From positions 274,126 through 338,125 of the forward strand of contig NZ_JAKZGD010000004.1 in assembly GCF_022549495.1 (NCBI RefSeq): a stretch of 64,000 bases of DNA, read 5' to 3'. Below are positions 1 to 9,519 of the stretch, piece by piece. Origin of the DNA: Acinetobacter sp. ANC 4805. Lineage in GTDB: Bacteria; Pseudomonadota; Gammaproteobacteria; Pseudomonadales; Moraxellaceae. The translations under genes and the position numbers were made by a program. The notes below the pieces were generated by a model, which had not been told where the DNA came from, ran no database searches, and was given only the letters and a program-made list of their open reading frames with translations. Positions within the stretch are counted from its first letter, which is position 1; every line of letters starts with the position of its first letter.

Positions 1-542
1 ATGAGGCTTGTCCTCTCGGTTTAGCACCAACGTCTAGTACGACTGCAACACTTGTTTTAGGTGATGCATTAGCCGTTGCATTGTTGGAAGCACGTGGTTT
101 TACCGCAGATGATTTTGCTCGTTCGCATCCAGCAGGGGCATTAGGTAAACGGTTACTTTTGCATGTAAAACATTTGATGCATACAGGGACTGAATTACCT
201 AAAGTTAAACCCAATACACCGATGAATAAGGTGTTATATGAAATCTCAGATAAACGTTTGGGTCTTACCACGGTTGTTGATGAGAACGATATTTTATTAG
301 GTATTTTTACCGACGGTGATTTGCGTCGAATGATTGATCAGCAACAAGGTTTTGATGTAAATCTACCTGTTGCTGAAGTCATGACCAAAAATCCACTCAC
401 TATTTCTCAAGAAGCCCGTGCGGTGGAAGCATTGGAAAAAATGCATGAGAGAAAAATTAATCAATTTGTAGTTGTTGATCACACCAATAAAGTGATTGGT
501 GTGATTAGTATGCATGACCTTATTCAGGCAGGAGTAAATTAA
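1..542 (+). CDS. kdsD: Arabinose-5-phosphate isomerase KdsD, C-terminal part
   Basis: KdsD interconverts ribulose 5-phosphate and arabinose 5-phosphate, the first step of Kdo synthesis for lipopolysaccharide in the cytoplasm. The gene is cut by the window edge. The frame is open from base 3 and reads EACPLGLAPTSSTTATLVLG, the end of the SIS sugar-isomerase domain, so the first in-frame ATG (81) is internal. Two CBS domains follow (from about LMHTGTELPKV and VMTKNPLTISQ). The stop lies 3 nt before kdsC, so the two consecutive Kdo genes are probably co-transcribed with lptCAB. Confidence 0.93.
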   Translation, partial: EACPLGLAPTSSTTATLVLGDALAVALLEARGFTADDFARSHPAGALGKRLLLHVKHLMHTGTELPKVKPNTPMNKVLYEISDKRLGLTTVVDENDILLGIFTDGDLRRMIDQQQGFDVNLPVAEVMTKNPLTISQEARAVEALEKMHERKINQFVVVDHTNKVIGVISMHDLIQAGVN

Positions 543-545
543 GCC

Positions 546-1085
546 ATGGCATCTTATGCTTTACAAGAACAAGCACGTCATTTACAAGCATTAGTGCTTG
601 ATGTGGATGGAATCTTAAGCGATGGCTTTGTAACCTTAACCAATTCAGGTGATGAACTTAAATCATTTGATATTCGTGATGGTTTAGGTATGAAATTGAT
701 CCAAAAAGCAGGAATGAAAGTGATTATTATCACTGGACGCAAGAGTAATATTGTTGAAAAAAGAATGACAGATTTAGGTGTTGATCTTATTTTTCAAGGA
801 CGAGAAGATAAAGGTGTAGCACTACGTGAAGCATGCGCTCAGTTGAATATCTTACCTGAAGACTGTTTGTATATGGGGGATGACTGGCCTGATTTATCTG
901 CATTTGCGATTGCAGGAATGAGTATTACTGTTCCAAATGGGCATGAAGAAGTTCGTCGTCGTGCAAATTTAGTCACACAAGCGATGGGTGGACGTGGCGC
1001 AGTGCGGGAAGTATGCGATATGCTACTATTTTCAAAAGGCATTTACCAAGAGCTACTTGCAAAATACCTAGCTGTACCACATTAA
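546..1085 (+). CDS. kdsC: 3-deoxy-D-manno-octulosonate 8-phosphate phosphatase KdsC
   Basis: KdsC removes the phosphate from Kdo-8-phosphate, giving free Kdo for lipid A-core assembly. The 179-residue protein has the usual size of this HAD-type phosphatase. Visible HAD motifs are LDVDGILSDG near residue 19 (nucleophile Asp and acid/base Asp), the IITGRKS threonine motif, the conserved Lys in REDKG, and MGDDWPDL with the Mg-binding acids. It starts 3 nt after the kdsD stop and precedes lptC, the order usual in gammaproteobacteria. Confidence 0.95.
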   Translation: MASYALQEQARHLQALVLDVDGILSDGFVTLTNSGDELKSFDIRDGLGMKLIQKAGMKVIIITGRKSNIVEKRMTDLGVDLIFQGREDKGVALREACAQLNILPEDCLYMGDDWPDLSAFAIAGMSITVPNGHEEVRRRANLVTQAMGGRGAVREVCDMLLFSKGIYQELLAKYLAVPH

Positions 1086-1124
1086 TAATAGCGTGAATTA
1101 CCCAAAGGTCAGGTAACCCTGTTT

Positions 1125-1673
1125 ATGGATACCAAAGTTTTATATGTTGTTGCTGTTTTGATTGCTGCTTTAAGCGGTGGCTATTATTATTACAGTGGCA
1201 AAGCAAAAAAGTTGGATGTAGATTCAGCGAAGAATATGACTTATTCAGCACAGGGTGTTCATTTAACACAAACCGATGAGCAGGGTAATTTGTATATTCG
1301 GGCTGAAGTAAAACAGTTGCAGCAAAATATGCAACAAAAAACCTCTCAGCTTGATCAATTAAATGCCGTGATGTACAAGCAAGGTAAAGCTGACGCAATG
1401 TTTTATGCAAAACAAGCGAAAGGCTATAATGATAATACTAAGATCGTACTGCAAGGTAATGTCGTTGCGACTCGATTGTCTGATCAGGGTAAAATGGAAT
1501 TTCATACGGATGAATTGACAGGCTACCCAAAAACAAGAGAACTAGAAACACAACATGAGGTGGCTGTGCAAACGCCAAACTCTGAGTTTGTGAGTCAAGG
1601 TCTCAAGGCAAATTTGAATAATGGTCAATATGAGTTCTATAAAATTCGAGGAAAGTATGCACCAAGCTCTTAA
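1125..1673 (+). CDS. lptC: LPS export protein LptC
   Basis: LptC is the bitopic inner-membrane protein that passes lipopolysaccharide from the LptBFG transporter to periplasmic LptA. The 182-residue product has one N-terminal membrane helix (VLYVVAVLIAALSGGYYYY) and then a beta-jellyroll-like periplasmic domain typical of the family. Sequence identity in LptC is low, so the call leans on size, topology and position between kdsC and lptA. Its 3' end overlaps the chosen lptA start by 17 nt, which suggests translational coupling. Confidence 0.88.
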   Translation: MDTKVLYVVAVLIAALSGGYYYYSGKAKKLDVDSAKNMTYSAQGVHLTQTDEQGNLYIRAEVKQLQQNMQQKTSQLDQLNAVMYKQGKADAMFYAKQAKGYNDNTKIVLQGNVVATRLSDQGKMEFHTDELTGYPKTRELETQHEVAVQTPNSEFVSQGLKANLNNGQYEFYKIRGKYAPSS

Positions 1674-2205
1674 TTCTAAATCTCGTTTCGCTTTCCTAAA
1701 ACAAGTCACCTGTATTGCTGCTGTTGCTTTGTCTTCTGTTTCAAGTTTTGCTTTGCCATCTGATCGTAATCAGCAGCTTTCTTTGGTTGCTGACCATGCT
1801 ACTTATAATGATAAAACAGGTGTGACAACTTACACAGGTAATGTTGTGATTGAGCAAGGTACAATGAAGCTACAAGCTGATTCAATTATTGCGACATTAA
1901 ATGCTAAAAAAGAAATACAAACCATTACTGCCAAAGGGCAATTAGCTAAGTTTCAACAACAAATAGATACCAACAAAGGATTGGCACGAGGTGAGGCTCA
2001 GACGATTGTTTATAATGCAGAAACAGGTATTTTGACATTGACTGGTAAAGCATACCTCTACCAAGGTGGTTCTAGTATTCGTGGTAATAGTTTGAAATAT
2101 AGTATGAATAAGGGTGATGTTGAAGCTCAAGGTTCTTCATCAAATCGAGTTCAAATTATTATTCCACCGTCAAGCTCAAAAAGTTTTCCAGGGGCACGTG
2201 ATTAA
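1657..2205 (+). CDS. lptA: Periplasmic LPS-bridge protein LptA
   Basis: LptA oligomerises into the periplasmic bridge that carries lipopolysaccharide from LptC to the outer-membrane LptD/E complex. An upstream in-frame start exists at 1621, but the ATG at 1657 has a good ribosome-binding site (GAGGAAAG at 1648-1655) and gives a normal signal peptide ending near SSVSSFALP. The mature part has the OstA-like beta repeats ([19 protein letters not shown] and [12 protein letters not shown]). The stop overlaps the lptB start by one base (TAATG). Confidence 0.92.
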   Translation: MHQALNSKSRFAFLKQVTCIAAVALSSVSSFALPSDRNQQLSLVADHATYNDKTGVTTYTGNVVIEQGTMKLQADSIIATLNAKKEIQTITAKGQLAKFQQQIDTNKGLARGEAQTIVYNAETGILTLTGKAYLYQGGSSIRGNSLKYSMNKGDVEAQGSSSNRVQIIIPPSSSKSFPGARD

Positions 2206-2951
2206 TGGATCAATCAGTGCAACAACCACAAACCTTATGTATTAAACATCTAGCTAAAAACTATAGCAAACGTTGGGTCGTTAAAGATGTTTCTTTTACC
2301 ATGCAAAGCGGTCAAATTGTGGGTTTACTTGGGCCAAATGGTGCTGGAAAAACGACAAGCTTTTACATGGTGGTAGGGCTTGTTCGAATGGATAAGGGTG
2401 AAATCCATTTAGATAATTTAGACCTGTCTGATTTAGCGATGCATGAGCGGGCACGTAAAGGTATTGGATATTTACCGCAAGAAGCTTCTATTTTTAGAAA
2501 GCTGACAATTTCCGAAAATATCATGGCAATTTTGGAAACACGCAAAGATTTAAACAAACAACAACGCCAGCAACGCTTAACTGAATTATTAAATGATTTT
2601 AAAATCAATCATATTAAAGATTCATTGGGGATGAGTGTTTCAGGTGGTGAACGCCGTCGTGCTGAGATTGCTCGTGCGTTGGCTGCTGATCCAAAATTTA
2701 TGTTATTGGATGAACCTTTTGCGGGCGTTGATCCAATTTCTGTGGGTGATATTAAAGATATTATTCAAACGTTAAAGAGTCGAGGAATTGGTGTTTTAAT
2801 CACTGACCATAATGTTCGAGAAACCTTAGCCATTTGTGAAAAAGCTTATATTGTAAGTGAAGGTTCTGTGATTGCAGAAGGAACTCCGCAAGAAATTTTA
2901 GATAATGAGCAAGTGCGTAAAGTGTATCTAGGTGATGATTTTGTGGTTTAA
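2205..2951 (+). CDS. lptB: LPS export ABC transporter ATPase LptB
   Basis: LptB is the cytoplasmic ATPase that powers extraction of lipopolysaccharide from the inner membrane with LptF and LptG, which are not in this window. The 248-residue protein has Walker [10 protein letters not shown], the Q-loop in YLPQEASIF, the ABC signature SVSGGERRR, Walker [13 protein letters not shown] and the switch His in ITDHNVRET, so it looks fully active. It is the last gene of the operon and is followed by a strong hairpin terminator. Confidence 0.97.
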   Translation: MDQSVQQPQTLCIKHLAKNYSKRWVVKDVSFTMQSGQIVGLLGPNGAGKTTSFYMVVGLVRMDKGEIHLDNLDLSDLAMHERARKGIGYLPQEASIFRKLTISENIMAILETRKDLNKQQRQQRLTELLNDFKINHIKDSLGMSVSGGERRRAEIARALAADPKFMLLDEPFAGVDPISVGDIKDIIQTLKSRGIGVLITDHNVRETLAICEKAYIVSEGSVIAEGTPQEILDNEQVRKVYLGDDFVV

Positions 2952-2972
2952 ATTTAAGCAGTTGTTTGTGAG

Positions 2973-2998
2973 AAAGAGCAGATCCTGCTCTTTTTTTA
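2973..2998 (+). terminator. Rho-independent terminator after lptB
   Basis: A 9-bp perfect stem AAAGAGCAG / CTGCTCTTT with a 3-nt loop runs into a T tract 22 nt after the lptB stop, ending the kds-lpt operon. The following bases to 3247 are AT-rich and hold no gene; they must carry the promoter of the next operon. Confidence 0.85.
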
Positions 2999-3247
2999 TT
3001 TTTAAAACGGTAAAAATAATGAATATATTTCTAGGTTTTTATTCGTTAAAATTATGCTTCTGTTTTTATGTAATTGAATTTAACTGATTTAAAATTATCA
3101 GTGGTGATGTTTTTTTGTGACTAGTGAGAGAATATTTTATAAAAATAACTGATTATAGGGGGTGAATTAATGTTTAGAGTATAGTGTTTTTTCTAAAAAA
3201 ATAAGTAGAATGAATTAGCTTTTTAATCATAACTATATGAAAAGAAT

Positions 3248-4783
3248 ATGAGTGCTAAAAACGACAGAAAGGTAAACAATGGATTTCTGGAAATATGCAA
3301 AGATTTAAAATTTTTAATGTGTGTTGTGGCTTTTTCTGTACAAACGGTGTATGCAGAAACACCAAGTGAACAGTACCATACTTTAAAAAATAATCTATCT
3401 CAGTTATTTGCACCCAAAAGTAGCGAAGACTTTAAAGTTGCGAATATGCAGAAGTTAAGCAATTTCTCAGTGAATCCTTCGACTATTGAACTACCTGTAG
3501 TTGGTTCTAGTTATGCGATTGATAATGTTCAAAATGCCTTGTTGCAAACTCAGCTTAAAGTATTAAAAGATGCTGTAAAAATTGCAGTACAACGAAATCC
3601 TGAAATTTCTCAGACGCTTGCAACACTAGCAGCACAGAATGCAAATATTGATGTGGCGAAAGCTGGCTATTACCCCCAGATTACTGGGGGAATCAATACT
3701 GGAAATTTAACAAAAAAATCAGCGCGTGGACAACAAATACTTGCATTAAATGCTACACAGATGCTTTATGACTTTGGAAAAGTAAAATCAGGTGTGAATA
3801 CAGAACAAGCAAAGCTTGCATTAGAGCAAGCAAAAGTTCTTATTAAAATTGATGATATTTCATTGGATGTTGCGCAGACTGTTATTAATATTCAACGCTA
3901 TCAAAAACTTATAAAAATTGCGAACCAACAAATAGTTGGTATTAGACGTATTCAGGAAATGGCAAATTTAAGAGCAAATGCGGGAATTAGTAGTCAGGCA
4001 GATCCTGTTCAGGCTCAATCTTATTTACAGTCGGCTCAGTCGGCTTTAATCGCTCAACAATCTTTACTCGCACAATATCAACAACATTTACATACATTAC
4101 TTGGATTTGATCCAAGTAATGCGCAGTGGACTATTCCAGAGGATTTAGTTCAACAGTCTGATCTGTATTCCGCACCACAATTTAATATTATTCCTCAGAT
4201 GATTGCTGCTCAAGCAGGAATTGAAGTTGCCCGTTCTCAAAAGTTGCAAACACAATTAACTCGCTACCCTACATTATCTGTAAAAGGCGAATTGAGTCAG
4301 GCTTTGCATGGTCGAAATCCGAATAATGATAAAGACGGGGGATTTGATAGCGCTATTATGTTGGAAGCGACCAGCCAGTTTTATCAAGGTGGAGCAACAT
4401 CTTCACAAATCAAAGCTGCGAGCTTTGCTGAAGAAGCTGCTAAAGCCCAAGTCAATGCAATCTATCTACAAGTGCTTGACCAGATTCGCACGAGTCGAGA
4501 ACAGATTGAAAATAAGCAGCGACAAATGCAGGTTCTCATGAGTCGGCAAGCGACAACGGTGAGAACAAAAGAACTTTATCAAGAACAATATAAACTAGGT
4601 ACACGATCGCTTGTTGATTTATTAAATGCTGAACAAGCGATTCATGGTGCAAATTCTGAATTAGAAACTGCACGTTACGATATTTATAGCAGTATTGCTC
4701 AGTATATAGCGACTACAGGGCGTTCGCGTCAAGCCTACGACTTAAATAATATTCAAATTCAGGGGTTTGAAGTTCAGCCATGA
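3248..4783 (+). CDS. TolC-family outer-membrane protein of a type I secretion system
   Basis: This is the outer-membrane channel of a type I exporter. The 511-residue protein has an export signal whose hydrophobic part (LKFLMCVVAFSVQTVYA) lies about 25 residues from the chosen ATG, so the true start may be further in. The mature region shows the two TolC repeats with long helical stretches (VKIAVQRNPEISQTLATLAA, then YKLGTRSLVDLLNAEQAI), the second being the family hallmark. It overlaps the downstream ATPase gene by 4 nt (ATGA). It resembles the LapE/AggA branch that exports large adhesins more than drug-efflux TolC; that finer assignment is inference. Confidence 0.85.
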   Translation: MSAKNDRKVNNGFLEICKDLKFLMCVVAFSVQTVYAETPSEQYHTLKNNLSQLFAPKSSEDFKVANMQKLSNFSVNPSTIELPVVGSSYAIDNVQNALLQTQLKVLKDAVKIAVQRNPEISQTLATLAAQNANIDVAKAGYYPQITGGINTGNLTKKSARGQQILALNATQMLYDFGKVKSGVNTEQAKLALEQAKVLIKIDDISLDVAQTVINIQRYQKLIKIANQQIVGIRRIQEMANLRANAGISSQADPVQAQSYLQSAQSALIAQQSLLAQYQQHLHTLLGFDPSNAQWTIPEDLVQQSDLYSAPQFNIIPQMIAAQAGIEVARSQKLQTQLTRYPTLSVKGELSQALHGRNPNNDKDGGFDSAIMLEATSQFYQGGATSSQIKAASFAEEAAKAQVNAIYLQVLDQIRTSREQIENKQRQMQVLMSRQATTVRTKELYQEQYKLGTRSLVDLLNAEQAIHGANSELETARYDIYSSIAQYIATTGRSRQAYDLNNIQIQGFEVQP

Positions 4784-6921
4784 TGACTAAAATAAATTAT
4801 CAGCCTTGGTTACAAGCGGTATTGACGATTGCAAAGCATTATCGGATAGAACCATCAGAAGAGAGAATTCGTTTACAACTGGATTGGAATCAAAACCAAA
4901 ATTTAGATGAAATCTTATTATTAATGAGTCGGCAGGTTGGACTTAACTTACGAAAAGTTAAATTTAGCGATGAAGTTGTGAATCCCTGGCGATTGCCTGT
5001 CATTGTTGAATTTAATGATGGTCAAGTGGGTGTGATTGATAAAGCGGATACTGATGGTAATGTGAGCATTCAATTAAGTGGTGATCAAGGGTTATCGCAA
5101 AGGTTTGTGGTAGATTCACTTAAGCAGATTGTCAAAAATATTTATGTGCTACGCCCAGAAAAATCGGTTCCTGATGCACGTATTGATGAATATATTAAAC
5201 CTTATGAGGCAAATTGGTTCTGGTCGATTGTCTTGCAAGACTGGAAACGTTATATCGATATTATGTTTGCTTCATTAATGGCAAATATTTTGGCTTTAGC
5301 AACCATTATTTTCTCAATGCAAGTCTATGATCGAGTTGTTCCATCGCAATCCATCCCCACACTTTGGGTGCTTGCAGGTGGGGTATTTATTGCTGCAATT
5401 TTTGAATTTGTACTTCGTGTTTCCCGTGTTTATTTGTCTGATATTATTGGGAAACGTGCAGATTTACGTGTTTCAGATCGGGTATTTGGTCATGCTTTAA
5501 GAATAAAAAATAGTGAGCGCTCTAAGTCTACAGGTACGTTTATTTCACAAATTCGGGAACTTGAAGGTGTTCGTGATCTTGTGACATCTACAACGATGGG
5601 TGCAATTGCTGATTTACCATTCTTCTTTTTATTCCTCGTGATCTTTGCAATTATTGGCGGTAATTTATTCTGGGTGATGCTAATTGTTGTCCCATTGATG
5701 ATATTGCCTGGTATTTTGGTACAAAAAAAATTAGCGCAACTTGCACAAGAAGGGATGCGTGAATCTTCTATCCGAAATGCAATTTTGGTTGAAGCAGTCC
5801 AAGGTATTGAAGATATTAAGTTATTGCGTGCAGAATCTCGTTTCCAAAATCAGTGGAATCATATGAATGAAGTTTCTGCTGATATTAGTATGCAGCAACG
5901 TAAAATCGTTGGCGTTCTAACCGCATGGACTCAAAAGATTCAGGGTTTGACTTATGCTGCAGTAATTTTGGTGGGATGTTTTGCGGTGATGGATGGTGAA
6001 ATGACCACAGGTGCGCTTGTCGCTTGTTCAATTTTGTCATCACGCATGTTAGCACCTATTTCTCAAATTACTGGTATTTTAGGACGTTTGCAACAGGCAA
6101 AAGTTGCTAAAAAAAGCCTAGATGAACTTATGCAAAAATCTGTTGATCAAGCTGATCAAGCTCATTTAGTTCATAAAGAGGTTCTAAATGGGGATTATGA
6201 ACTTAAAAATGTGATGTTCCAATATACAGAAGAAGATCCAAGACCAAGCTTAGCAATTCGCCAATTAAAAATTAAGGCGGGTGAAAAAATTGCGATTTTG
6301 GGGCGCAATGGGGCGGGGAAATCGACTTTATTGCAAGTTTTGTCAGGAATGCAGTTTCCTACCAATGGTTCAGTTCATTTAGATGGATTGGATATTAGTT
6401 TGATTGATCCAGCTGATGTGCGTCGAGATATGGGATTATTGAATCAAAATGCGCATTTATTCTATGGGACAATTCGTGAGAATTTAACATTGGGTGCTCC
6501 TCTAGCACGCGATGAAGATATCTTAAGAGTATTAAAAGTTACCGGTGCTTTGAGCTTTGTACAAGAGAAAAAAGAAGGCTTAGACCATTTAGTCCTAGAA
6601 GGAGGAGTTGGTTTTTCTGGTGGGCAAAGACAGGCCTTGTTATTAGCACGTTTACTCGTTCGCCAACCGAATATCTTGCTCTTAGATGAACCAACGGCTG
6701 CAATTGATGATGTTGCTGAGAAACAACTCATTGATCATTTAAAAGGTTGGTTATCTCATCGAACTTTGGTTGTAGCGACTCATCGCCGTGCTGTTTTGGA
6801 GTTGGTAGATCGTATTATTGTCATGAATGATGGCAAAGTGGTCATGGATGGACCTCGTGATCAAGTTTTAAACCAGTCTGTTGTACAACAAAAACAAATC
6901 AAGCAAGGGGAAGATTCATGA
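4780..6921 (+). CDS. Type I secretion ABC transporter, permease-ATPase (LapB/HlyB-like)
   Basis: A 713-residue inner-membrane exporter. Residues 1-130 form a C39-peptidase-like domain without an evident catalytic Cys, as in HlyB/LapB transporters that dock their substrate rather than cleave it. Membrane helices span about 150-430. The nucleotide-binding domain has Walker A GRNGAGKST (near residue 508), the signature FSGGQRQA, Walker B ILLLDEPTAAID and the switch region VATHRRA. ATGA overlaps join it to both neighbours, giving a complete three-component exporter. Confidence 0.92.
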   Translation: MMTKINYQPWLQAVLTIAKHYRIEPSEERIRLQLDWNQNQNLDEILLLMSRQVGLNLRKVKFSDEVVNPWRLPVIVEFNDGQVGVIDKADTDGNVSIQLSGDQGLSQRFVVDSLKQIVKNIYVLRPEKSVPDARIDEYIKPYEANWFWSIVLQDWKRYIDIMFASLMANILALATIIFSMQVYDRVVPSQSIPTLWVLAGGVFIAAIFEFVLRVSRVYLSDIIGKRADLRVSDRVFGHALRIKNSERSKSTGTFISQIRELEGVRDLVTSTTMGAIADLPFFFLFLVIFAIIGGNLFWVMLIVVPLMILPGILVQKKLAQLAQEGMRESSIRNAILVEAVQGIEDIKLLRAESRFQNQWNHMNEVSADISMQQRKIVGVLTAWTQKIQGLTYAAVILVGCFAVMDGEMTTGALVACSILSSRMLAPISQITGILGRLQQAKVAKKSLDELMQKSVDQADQAHLVHKEVLNGDYELKNVMFQYTEEDPRPSLAIRQLKIKAGEKIAILGRNGAGKSTLLQVLSGMQFPTNGSVHLDGLDISLIDPADVRRDMGLLNQNAHLFYGTIRENLTLGAPLARDEDILRVLKVTGALSFVQEKKEGLDHLVLEGGVGFSGGQRQALLLARLLVRQPNILLLDEPTAAIDDVAEKQLIDHLKGWLSHRTLVVATHRRAVLELVDRIIVMNDGKVVMDGPRDQVLNQSVVQQKQIKQGEDS

Positions 6922-8105
6922 GCGAACAACAAGTCAATAGCCGTTCAATGAATGTTTCCTATAAAGAACCTAACTTACCACGTTCTAGCTTTGTGATCTG
7001 GATTGTTGGTATCGGTTTACTTGTACTTTTAATTTGGGCATGGTTATTCAACTTAGAGGAGGTTTCAACTGGTACAGGCAAGGTTATTCCATCTTCTAAG
7101 GAGCAGATTATCCAGTCTCTTGAGGGGGGGATTTTGACGAAATTAGATGTACATGAAGGTGACATTGTACAAAAAGGAGAAATTCTAGCTCAACTTGATC
7201 CAACACGTTTCGCATCTAATGTCGGTGAATCTAAATCACTGTTAGTTTCCTCCCAAGCAACAGCTGCTCGTTTACGTGCAGAAGTTAATGGAACACCTTT
7301 GGTTTTTCCTGAAGAAGTTTTAAAAGAACCAAAGTTGGTAAGAGAAGAAACAGCACTGTATTATTCACGCCGTGAAAATCTTGAAGAATCATTAGCAGGC
7401 TTTCAACAAGCACTGAAATTAGTACAACAAGAGTTGGTCATGACAGAACCGTTGGTTGCTAAGGGTGCGGCAAGTGAAGTTGAAGTTTTGAGGTTGAAAC
7501 GTGAAGCGAATGATTTACAAAATAAGATGAATGACACTCGTAATCAATATTACGTTAAGGCTAGGGAAGAACTTTCTAAAGCCAGTACAGATACTCAAAC
7601 ACAACAACAAGTGGTTATGGGACGGAGTGATAGTTTACAACGTGCTGTTTTTAAAGCTCCGGTTCGAGGGATTGTAAAAGAGATTGATGTCACAACTTTA
7701 GGTGGAGTAATTCCACAAAATGGTAAATTGATGACTATTGTGCCTTTAGAAGATAAATTATTAATTGAGGCGCGTATTTCTCCAAGAGATATTGCATTTA
7801 TTCGCCCAGGACAAGAAGCATTAGTAAAAATTACAGCTTATGACTATTCAATTTATGGTGGTTTAAAAGGCAAAGTCACTGTTATTTCACCTGATACGAT
7901 TCGTGATGAAGTGAAGCAGGATCAATTTTATTATCGTGTCTATATTCGTACAGATTCTGATAAGCTCAAAAATAAAGTAGGAAAAACCTTTGGCATTACC
8001 CCTGGTATGGTTGCGACGGTTGATATTCGAACTGGTGAAAAAACAGTCATGGATTATTTATTAAAACCATTTAATAAAGCAAAAGAAGCCTTACGCGAAC
8101 GTTAA
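6918..8105 (+). CDS. HlyD-family periplasmic adaptor of the type I secretion system
   Basis: This membrane-fusion protein links the ABC transporter to the TolC channel. The 395 residues show a short cytoplasmic N-terminus, one membrane helix (FVIWIVGIGLLVLLIWAWLF), a lipoyl/barrel-sandwich half (GGILTKLDVHEGDIVQKGEI), a coiled-coil hairpin near residues 110-230, and the second half (VFKAPVRGIVKEIDV). Its C-terminal GITPGMVATVDIRTGEKTV is typical of type I adaptors. It closes the operon. No RTX or Bap-like substrate gene or LapG/LapD regulator lies nearby. Confidence 0.92.
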   Translation: MSEQQVNSRSMNVSYKEPNLPRSSFVIWIVGIGLLVLLIWAWLFNLEEVSTGTGKVIPSSKEQIIQSLEGGILTKLDVHEGDIVQKGEILAQLDPTRFASNVGESKSLLVSSQATAARLRAEVNGTPLVFPEEVLKEPKLVREETALYYSRRENLEESLAGFQQALKLVQQELVMTEPLVAKGAASEVEVLRLKREANDLQNKMNDTRNQYYVKAREELSKASTDTQTQQQVVMGRSDSLQRAVFKAPVRGIVKEIDVTTLGGVIPQNGKLMTIVPLEDKLLIEARISPRDIAFIRPGQEALVKITAYDYSIYGGLKGKVTVISPDTIRDEVKQDQFYYRVYIRTDSDKLKNKVGKTFGITPGMVATVDIRTGEKTVMDYLLKPFNKAKEALRER

Positions 8106-8119
8106 TTATGATATAGCTT

Positions 8120-8146
8120 AAACCTCGCTTGATGCGAGGTTTTTTA
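8120..8146 (+). terminator. Terminator after the type I secretion operon
   Basis: The hairpin AACCTCGC / GCGAGGTT with a 5-nt loop and a following T run sits 15 nt after the adaptor stop codon. Confidence 0.85.
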
Positions 8147-8188
8147 TTTCGGTGTGAAAAGTTATAATTCCTTTTTAAGCTTGTATTT

Positions 8189-8797
8189 ATGTTTATGCCT
8201 TTCACCATTGCCAATACAGTAACTTTTGAAGAAGACATTAAAAAAAGTCGCTTCCAAGCGATTGCTGCAATTGTTGAAAATGAGCAGCAAGTTAAAACTT
8301 TTTTAGAACAAAACAAAGATATTTCAACGATACATCAATGCTGGGCATGGAAAATTGGACACCATGTTCGGTTTAATGATGATGGTGAACCTTCTGGCAC
8401 AGCAGGTCGCCCCATTCTAGCGACAATTGAAGGCAATGACTTAACCAATGTCATCGTCTTGGTGAACCGTTGGTACGGCGGTATTAAGCTTGGTACAGGT
8501 GGTTTAGTTCGCGCCTATGGTGGATGTGCAGGTCAATGTTTATTATTGGCTGAAAAAATTGAGTTGATTGAGAAAAAACAGATTCAATTTGCCTGTTTAT
8601 TTAATGAATGGGCAATTATTCAATATGAGTTGATGCAACAACAAATTGAATATCAAGAAAGTTACACTGAAATAGGTGTTCTTATTCAGGCACGAGTACA
8701 AGTACATCAAATTGAGCCTTTAAGGCATAAGCTCCAAGATGTCACACGTGGACGTGAATTGCTTAAGGTGATAGATGAACAAGAAGATGACAACTGA
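8189..8797 (+). CDS. IMPACT/YigZ family protein
   Basis: A 202-residue member of the UPF0029/IMPACT family, whose eukaryotic relatives affect GCN2 signalling and whose bacterial role is poorly known. The N-terminal domain carries the family signature NDDGEPSGTAGRPI followed by VLVNRWYGGIKLGTGGLVRA; the C-terminal part is the DUF1949-like RNA-binding-type domain. ATG codons at 8189 and 8195 are both possible and neither has a clear ribosome-binding site. The 3' end overlaps the next gene by 23 nt. Confidence 0.88.
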   Translation: MFMPFTIANTVTFEEDIKKSRFQAIAAIVENEQQVKTFLEQNKDISTIHQCWAWKIGHHVRFNDDGEPSGTAGRPILATIEGNDLTNVIVLVNRWYGGIKLGTGGLVRAYGGCAGQCLLLAEKIELIEKKQIQFACLFNEWAIIQYELMQQQIEYQESYTEIGVLIQARVQVHQIEPLRHKLQDVTRGRELLKVIDEQEDDN

Positions 8798-9404
8798 TCC
8801 TTTATTAAAGTATCGAGAACAACATAAGCATCGTTTGAATTATATGCCTTGGTTGTACTGGTCACTTAAAGCGAAGCATCGAGAATGGGCCGAAGCATGG
8901 CAAGCTGAATATCAAGCTTATTTGATGGAAATGGAAACAATAAAGATTGGCAAAAATTGTTTTATTTCCCCTTTAGCACATATTTTTGCTGAGCGTGGGC
9001 GCAAGATCACGATTGGAGATAATACTTTTATTGCAGCCGATTGTACTTTACATGGCCCTTTAGAGATTGGTAACGAAGTTGCAATTAACCATCATTGTAT
9101 TTTAGATGGTGGACGGGCAGGGATTAAATTACATGATCAAGTCAGAATTGCAGCTTATAGTCATTTATATGCATTTGATCATGGCATGGGTTTAGACCGA
9201 CCGCTGTACCAGCAGCCTGTCACGTCCAAAGGGATTGAGATTGGGCGAGATGTTTGGTTAGGTGCTCATGTTGGTATAAAAGATGGTGTGAAAATAGGGC
9301 ATCATGCTGTTGTTGGAATGAATAGTATGGTCACAAAAGATATTGAAGATTTTGCAATTGTTGCAGGTAATCCAGCTCGATTCATTCGTTATCGCACTGA
9401 ATAA
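8775..9404 (+). CDS. Hexapeptide-repeat (left-handed beta-helix) acyltransferase
   Basis: A 209-residue transferase of the LbetaH superfamily. Hexapeptide repeats run from about residue 55 (IKIGKNCFISPLAHIF) to 200, with the catalytic-type His in the loop around AINHHCILDGG and the xenobiotic-acetyltransferase-like end VGIKDGVKIGHHAVVGMNS and VAGNPARFIR. The acceptor cannot be told from sequence; sugars or serine are common in related proteins. AAGGTG a few bases upstream supports the ATG at 8775, inside the previous gene. Confidence 0.8.
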   Translation: MNKKMTTDPLLKYREQHKHRLNYMPWLYWSLKAKHREWAEAWQAEYQAYLMEMETIKIGKNCFISPLAHIFAERGRKITIGDNTFIAADCTLHGPLEIGNEVAINHHCILDGGRAGIKLHDQVRIAAYSHLYAFDHGMGLDRPLYQQPVTSKGIEIGRDVWLGAHVGIKDGVKIGHHAVVGMNSMVTKDIEDFAIVAGNPARFIRYRTE

Positions 9405-9492
9405 AATCAATTAAAAGCTCATTAGATTCTATACATAAATTTAACCCACCATGCTTTGATCTGTGATAAGTTAAAAATAAGTAGAAGACCTA

Positions 9493-9504
9493 AGGTATAT
9501 ACCT
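9493..9504. promoter_or_regulatory. 12-bp palindrome upstream of the universal stress gene
   Basis: AGGTATATACCT is a perfect palindrome ending 15 nt before the start codon at 9520, overlapping where a repressor or the ribosome would act. No known operator is recognised. Confidence 0.25.
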
Positions 9505-9519
9505 AAAGAGAGGCGAAAA

